8,336 nucleotides of DNA, from positions 1-8,336 of the forward strand of contig JAABTE010000091.1 in assembly GCA_011390035.1 (NCBI GenBank), read 5' to 3'. The DNA is from Desulfobacteraceae bacterium (GTDB taxonomy: Bacteria > Desulfobacterota > Desulfobacteria > Desulfobacterales > JAABSP01). The notes under the pieces are model-generated. The model searched no databases and was not told where the DNA came from. It was given only the letters and a program-made list of their open reading frames with translations. Positions 4,015-8,336 of the stretch are shown here, piece after piece. The stretch's first letter is position 1. Every line of letters starts with the position of its first letter. The position numbers and the translations under genes are program-made.

Positions 4015-6662
4015 TCAAAAAACGGGCGGGCGGGCGTCGCATGACGCTGAGAACGCGGCTGGCGCTGGTGTTTATCCTCACCAGCGCGCTGCCCCTTGCG
4101 GCCATCGGCTATATCGCCATGGACAATTCCGCGGAAGCCCTTTTTGAAATGGCATGGACCAAGCTGGCCAGCGTCCGGGACACGAAGGTGCAGGCCCTCA
4201 ACGAGTACCTGAGCGAGCGGCAGGCCGACATGCGGGAGCTGATCGAAACCGTGGCCGTGCTGGAGCAAAGCGCCTTCCGCAAGATGACCACCCTTCAGCA
4301 GAACCAGCGGGCGGCGGTGGAAAGCTTTTTCGAGGGCGCACGGGCCGACATCGCCGTGGCCTCCCGCAACCCGGTGATCGCCGATTCCCTTTCCGCCTTC
4401 ACCGCCACCCTCAACGCCGGAAGGCTGGATGAATCCCTTTATGCTTTTTACGACGAGGTCAGATACGGCCATTCCCTGAGACAGTTCAAGACGGAATACG
4501 GCTATCACGACCTGATGCTGATCACAACCGACGGAAACGTGGCGTACACCCTCAACCGCCAATCAGACCTTGGCCGCAACGTCCGGGAGCCGGATCTGGC
4601 GGCCACCCCGCTGGCGGAGGGATTTGAAAAGGGATTGGAGGGGATAGCCGTCACCGATTTCGCCGCCTACGGGCCGGAAAACGGCGCCCAGATCGCCTTT
4701 GTGACCGCCCCAATCCGCAGAGATGATGTCACCCGCGGGGTGATCGCCTTCAAGCTGACCACAGACCCGCTGGACAGGATCACCCGGATGCGGGAGGGGA
4801 TGGAAAAGAGCGGTGGGAGCTACCTGGTGGGAGCGCTTCCCGATGGAAGCGCCGCCTATCGCAGCGCGGCGGATATCCGCGACGCGGCGCCGGGAAAACC
4901 GGCCGACAATGACCCCGGCGCGGCCCTTGCCCTGTCGGGCCAGTCTGGCGTGACGTTGAAGATGGGCAATCGGGGCGAGATGGAGCTGATCGCCCACAGC
5001 CCCATCCTGATCGACGGCCTCCGCTGGGGGCTGGTGACCGCCGTGCCTGTGGCCGAGGTTATCGCGCCGGTGCTGGACGGTCAGGATCAGGATTATTTCG
5101 AGCGCTATGTGGCCAACCATCAGTACAGGGACCTGCTGCTGATCCACCCGGAGGGCCGGGTGCTTTACAGCGTGCTTCGGGGCCCCGAGCTGGGAATGAG
5201 CCTGGCATCCGGTGAAAACGCCGCGACGCCGCTGGGCATTCTGCTGAACAAGATCCGCTCCGCGCGGGATTTCGCGGTGGTGGACTTTTCGGCCTATGGA
5301 CCGGCCGGCGGCGAGCCCGTCGCCTTCATGGGCCACCCCGTCATGAACGGCGACGAGATCGCGATCATCGTGGCCCTGAGCCTTTCAAACCAGGTCGTCA
5401 ACGACCTGATGGGCTCGCGCTCGGGCATGGGCGAAACGGGCGAGGTCTTCCTGGTGGGCGCCGACGGGCTGATGCGCTCGGACTCCCACATAGACCCGGA
5501 GCGCTATTCGGCCCGGGCCGCCCTGGCGGATCCGGATGACCGCCGGATCGACACCCCCGCCGCGCGGGAGGCGCTGGCCGGAAAGACGGGCCAGCAAATC
5601 ATCGACAGCTATCACGGCGGCCGGGTGTTTTCCTCGTTTTCGCCCATCGCCTTTGGCGATATCCGCTGGGGCCTTGTGGCGGAGATCGCCGAATCCGAGG
5701 CCCTGGCCGGGGCCCGCCGCCTCAGAAACTGGATGGGCGGCCTGGTAAGCCTCACCCTGCTGGCGGTGGTGATCATCGCCCTTCTGGTCACCCGCTCCAT
5801 CGCCAACCCGATCCGCCAGACGGTGGACGATCTGACCCTGAGCGCCCGGCAACTGGCGTCGGTGTCGGATCAGGCCGCCGCCTCCTCCCGCCTGCTTTCT
5901 GAAAACGCCACTCAGCAGGCCGCCTCCCTGGAAGAGACGGCCTCCTCGCTGGAGGAGATGTCCGCCATGATTCGGAAAAACGCCGAGGACGCCCATGGCG
6001 CCAACAAGCTGATGGGCGAGGTGGGCGACGGCGTTTCCGAATCGGCCGGCGCGGTGGATCGGGTGGTGGCGGCCATGGACGAGATCTCCCGGTCCAGCAA
6101 GGAGTCGGCCCGGGTGATCCAGACCATCAACGAGATCGCCTTTCAGACCAACCTGCTGGCCCTGAACGCCGCCGTGGAGGCGGCCCGGGCCGGCGATGCG
6201 GGGGCCGGATTCGCGGTGGTGGCCCAGGAGGTGCGCAACCTTGCCGGCCGGGCGGCCGATGCCGCGGACACCACGGAAGCCCTCATCCAGGAGACCATAA
6301 AGAAAACCGACGAGGGCGTGCGGGTGGCACGGGATACGGGCGAGCGGTTCAAGGGCCTGATAGCCAAGACCCGGAACGCGGCCGGCCATGTGGATGGCAT
6401 ATCCGCCGCCTCCCAGGAGCAGTCAAACGGGGTGGCCCAGCTCACGGACGCGGTGGGAGACATTGAGCAGGTGACTCAGCGCAATTCGGCCATGGCCGAG
6501 GAATCGGCCGCCGTGGCCGAGCAGATGAACGGCCAGGCCGGCCGGCTCAACCAGGGGGTTTACCGGCTCATCAAACTGGTGGGCGGAAACCAGGCGAAGG
6601 ACGGCCCGTCGAGCCGATCCGTCACAAGGAAGACGGCGGCGGGTCTTTCTATCGGTCCGTGA
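4011..6662 (+). CDS. Methyl-accepting chemotaxis protein with duplicated periplasmic sensor
   Basis: An 883-residue transmembrane chemoreceptor, longer than the 500-700 residues usual for the family. After a basic N-terminus, TM1 spans about 17-37 and TM2 about 575-594, leaving roughly 535 residues in the periplasm. That part is an internal duplication: Y-x-D-L at 163 and 372, D-F-x-A-Y-G-P at 216 and 425, LVGA at 272 and 481, and RWGLV at 338 and 552. The style is Cache-like. After TM2 only a first HAMP-like helix (RSIANPIRQTVDDL) is seen; the second is missing and the protein runs into the signalling coiled coil. Methylation-helix sequence with Glu/Gln pairs lies at about 635-650. The kinase-contacting tip EIAFQTNLLALNAAVEAARAG starts at Glu708 and is intact. 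There is no C-terminal NWETF-like CheR tether. It would control CheA through CheW. Coupling to the solute-binding protein suggests a bound-protein ligand. No che genes are in the window. Confidence 0.93.
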   Translation: MIKKRAGGRRMTLRTRLALVFILTSALPLAAIGYIAMDNSAEALFEMAWTKLASVRDTKVQALNEYLSERQADMRELIETVAVLEQSAFRKMTTLQQNQRAAVESFFEGARADIAVASRNPVIADSLSAFTATLNAGRLDESLYAFYDEVRYGHSLRQFKTEYGYHDLMLITTDGNVAYTLNRQSDLGRNVREPDLAATPLAEGFEKGLEGIAVTDFAAYGPENGAQIAFVTAPIRRDDVTRGVIAFKLTTDPLDRITRMREGMEKSGGSYLVGALPDGSAAYRSAADIRDAAPGKPADNDPGAALALSGQSGVTLKMGNRGEMELIAHSPILIDGLRWGLVTAVPVAEVIAPVLDGQDQDYFERYVANHQYRDLLLIHPEGRVLYSVLRGPELGMSLASGENAATPLGILLNKIRSARDFAVVDFSAYGPAGGEPVAFMGHPVMNGDEIAIIVALSLSNQVVNDLMGSRSGMGETGEVFLVGADGLMRSDSHIDPERYSARAALADPDDRRIDTPAAREALAGKTGQQIIDSYHGGRVFSSFSPIAFGDIRWGLVAEIAESEALAGARRLRNWMGGLVSLTLLAVVIIALLVTRSIANPIRQTVDDLTLSARQLASVSDQAAASSRLLSENATQQAASLEETASSLEEMSAMIRKNAEDAHGANKLMGEVGDGVSESAGAVDRVVAAMDEISRSSKESARVIQTINEIAFQTNLLALNAAVEAARAGDAGAGFAVVAQEVRNLAGRAADAADTTEALIQETIKKTDEGVRVARDTGERFKGLIAKTRNAAGHVDGISAASQEQSNGVAQLTDAVGDIEQVTQRNSAMAEESAAVAEQMNGQAGRLNQGVYRLIKLVGGNQAKDGPSSRSVTRKTAAGLSIGP

Positions 6663-8336
6663 CCAGCACCTCCCGGATCTTCCGGGACAGGGCTGACAGA
6701 TTGTAGGGTTTCTGAATGAACCCGTCGCACCCCCGCGCCATCATCTCCGCGGCCTGGCCATCCATGCTGTAGCCGCTGGATAGGATCACGCGGACCGACG
6801 GGTTCATCTTTTTCAACCGGTCATAGGCCTCCCCGCCGCTCATGCCCGGCATGATCATGTCCAGGATCACAAGATCGATCCCGTCGCCCTTTTCCCGATA
6901 AATGACCACCGCCTCTTCCCCTCCCCCCGCCACGAACACCTCGTACCCCAGGGCCTGGAGCATCTGCCGCACGCTCTGGCGGATGCGCGGCTCGTCGTCC
7001 ACCAGCAGAAGGGTTTCATGGCCGCCGGCGAGGCTCTCCATCAGCCGGCCCGCCGGCGGGGGGCGGGTCTTCACAGCCGGCAGAAAGATGTCGAACCGGC
7101 TGCCCTTTCCCGGCTCGCTGAACACGCGGATGCCGCCGCCGTGATTTCGCACGATGCCGTAGGTGGAGGCCAGCCCCAGCCCCGTGCCCCGGCCCCGGGC
7201 CTTGGTGGTGAAAAAGGGCTCGAAGATGCGCTCCCGCACCGCCGGCTCCATGCCGACGCCGGTGTCCGTCACCGTCAGCAGGGCATAGGTGCCGGGGGCG
7301 ATATCCAGCTCCTCGGCGGCCTCAGGCGAAAGGTGGATTCGGTCCGTGGCCACGGTCAGCTCGCCGCCGTCGGGCATGGCCTGCCAGGCGTTGATGCAAA
7401 GATTGAGCAGAACCTGCTCCATCTGGCTCGGGTCCGCCTCCACCGCAGGCCGATCCTCGGAATACCGCTCTCGGATGATCAGCTCCCGGCGGGCGGCGGC
7501 GAACATGCGGGTCTTTTCCCGGGCCAGGTGGTTCATGTCGATCACCCGCGCCTCGTACTTGCCGCCCCGGGCAAAGCCGAGAAGCTGCCGGGTGAGCCCT
7601 GCCCCGCTTTCCACAGAGGCCTCGATGCTCTTGAGCTTTTCGTAATGTGGATGATCCGGAACCATGTTCAGCAGCATCACGGACACGCTTCCCTGGATGC
7701 CCATCAAAAGGTTGTTCACATCATGGGCCACCCCGCCGGCCAGGGTGCCGATGGACTCGAGCCGCTGGGCGTGGTGAAACTGGGCTTCCAGCCGTTTCTG
7801 GGCCGTGATGTCACGAATGAAGTTCAAGGTGGCCGGCGCCCCCTCCCACTGGATCGGCACCGCGCTCACCTGCGCCCACAACACGGACCCGTCCACAGCC
7901 ACCAGCCGCAGGTTGTAGGGCGTGTTGGCCATCTCCCCCCTCAGCCGCCGCCTGTAGGCGCCTGCCACCCCCTCCCGGTCCTCCGGATGGACAAATTGCT
8001 GGAACGGCACCGCGGACAGGTCCTCGCGCCGGCAATTCATGGACTGCCAGGAGCGGGGATTGGCGAACACGATCCGGTCGCTCTGGATGATGAGGATGGC
8101 GTCGTTGGCGTTTTCCACCAGCAGCCGGTATTTCTCCTCGGATTCGCCCAGGGCCCCGAGGGCCAGCTTCAGGCTGGTGATATCAAAGGCCGTCCCCAGC
8201 ATGCCCGGCCCGCCATGAAATGCGATGAATGTGGCGGAGAAATCAACCCACCGCGTCTTTCCGGTTTTCGTCACGGTCCGAAACTCGTAACGCGACACCA
8301 CATCCTCCCGCCGCTGCCGGGCCAGGCCCCGCTCTT
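6649..8336 (-). CDS. Hybrid sensor histidine kinase (PAS-PAS-HisKA-HATPase-REC), N-terminus cut by window
   Basis: The reading frame is open to the right edge, so the true start lies outside and 561 C-terminal residues are visible. A GTG at 8301 is internal to a PAS domain and is not a credible start. In visible numbering, the end of one PAS/PAC unit covers 1-55 and a full PAS domain about 66-180. HisKA follows with His204 in [11 protein letters not shown]. The ATPase domain has the N-box ([12 protein letters not shown], about 309-320), DTGVGM at 357, FEPFF at 371 and GRGTGLGL at 381. A receiver domain ends the protein, with the acidic pair at 446-447, phosphoacceptor Asp492 and Lys542. All catalytic residues are present. 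No membrane segment is seen in this part, so it may be cytoplasmic or have membrane segments further upstream. The CckA-like order suggests an output through a histidine phosphotransfer protein encoded elsewhere. It converges on the chemoreceptor with a 14-bp overlap of 3' ends. The signal sensed is unknown. Confidence 0.93.
   Translation of the reverse strand, partial: ERGLARQRREDVVSRYEFRTVTKTGKTRWVDFSATFIAFHGGPGMLGTAFDITSLKLALGALGESEEKYRLLVENANDAILIIQSDRIVFANPRSWQSMNCRREDLSAVPFQQFVHPEDREGVAGAYRRRLRGEMANTPYNLRLVAVDGSVLWAQVSAVPIQWEGAPATLNFIRDITAQKRLEAQFHHAQRLESIGTLAGGVAHDVNNLLMGIQGSVSVMLLNMVPDHPHYEKLKSIEASVESGAGLTRQLLGFARGGKYEARVIDMNHLAREKTRMFAAARRELIIRERYSEDRPAVEADPSQMEQVLLNLCINAWQAMPDGGELTVATDRIHLSPEAAEELDIAPGTYALLTVTDTGVGMEPAVRERIFEPFFTTKARGRGTGLGLASTYGIVRNHGGGIRVFSEPGKGSRFDIFLPAVKTRPPPAGRLMESLAGGHETLLLVDDEPRIRQSVRQMLQALGYEVFVAGGGEEAVVIYREKGDGIDLVILDMIMPGMSGGEAYDRLKKMNPSVRVILSSGYSMDGQAAEMMARGCDGFIQKPYNLSALSRKIREVLVTDR

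Noticed and set aside
4563..6389. Two long minus-strand open frames (257 and 334 codons) inside the chemoreceptor gene
   Set aside because: Both are antisense to a chemoreceptor with intact domains, lack motifs and have shadow-like composition.
8299..8301. GTG at 8301 as the start of the hybrid kinase
   Set aside because: The frame stays open to the window edge and the upstream residues continue a PAS domain, so the gene is cut by the window.

Overview
The window is GC-rich, densely coding bacterial DNA. A DUF3141/PhaC-like alpha/beta-hydrolase protein, a TRAP solute-binding protein, a Cache-type chemoreceptor with a minimal HAMP, and a PAS hybrid histidine kinase together suggest a Gram-negative, motile, metabolically versatile anaerobe of the Desulfobacterota (deltaproteobacterial) type. 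That placement is inferred from protein style and GC content; no marker gene is present.

Layout. Positions 1-369 are a non-coding leader with two hairpins, a good sigma70-like promoter (TTGACT-17-AATAAT) and a strong Shine-Dalgarno. They precede a GTG-started 722-residue DUF3141 protein (370-2538) that carries a plausible PhaC-like Cys-Asp-His triad. Positions 2539-2973 form a 435-bp gene-free region with unusual structure: a GC hairpin, a pyrimidine-rich stretch, a perfect 19-bp tandem repeat, an 18-bp palindrome and a tandem duplication of a whole promoter (two copies of TTGACC-18-TATAAA, 57 bp apart). This drives a two-gene unit. The first gene is a periplasmic TRAP-type (DctP) solute-binding protein (2974-4014). 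The second is a large methyl-accepting chemotaxis protein (4011-6662), joined to the first by a 4-bp ATGA start/stop overlap. On the opposite strand, a PAS-HisKA-HATPase-REC hybrid histidine kinase (6649 to beyond the right edge) converges on the chemoreceptor, and the two coding ends overlap by 14 bp.

How the genes may work together. The solute-binding protein has no TRAP membrane subunits (DctQ/DctM) beside it in this window and is translationally coupled to a chemoreceptor. The simplest inference is that the binding protein presents a ligand to the chemoreceptor, as periplasmic binding proteins do for some receptors, rather than serving only uptake. The chemoreceptor's periplasmic region is itself an internal duplication of about 210 residues. 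The hybrid kinase might belong to the same sensory locus, but convergent orientation gives only weak support. The DUF3141 gene appears to be a separate transcription unit.
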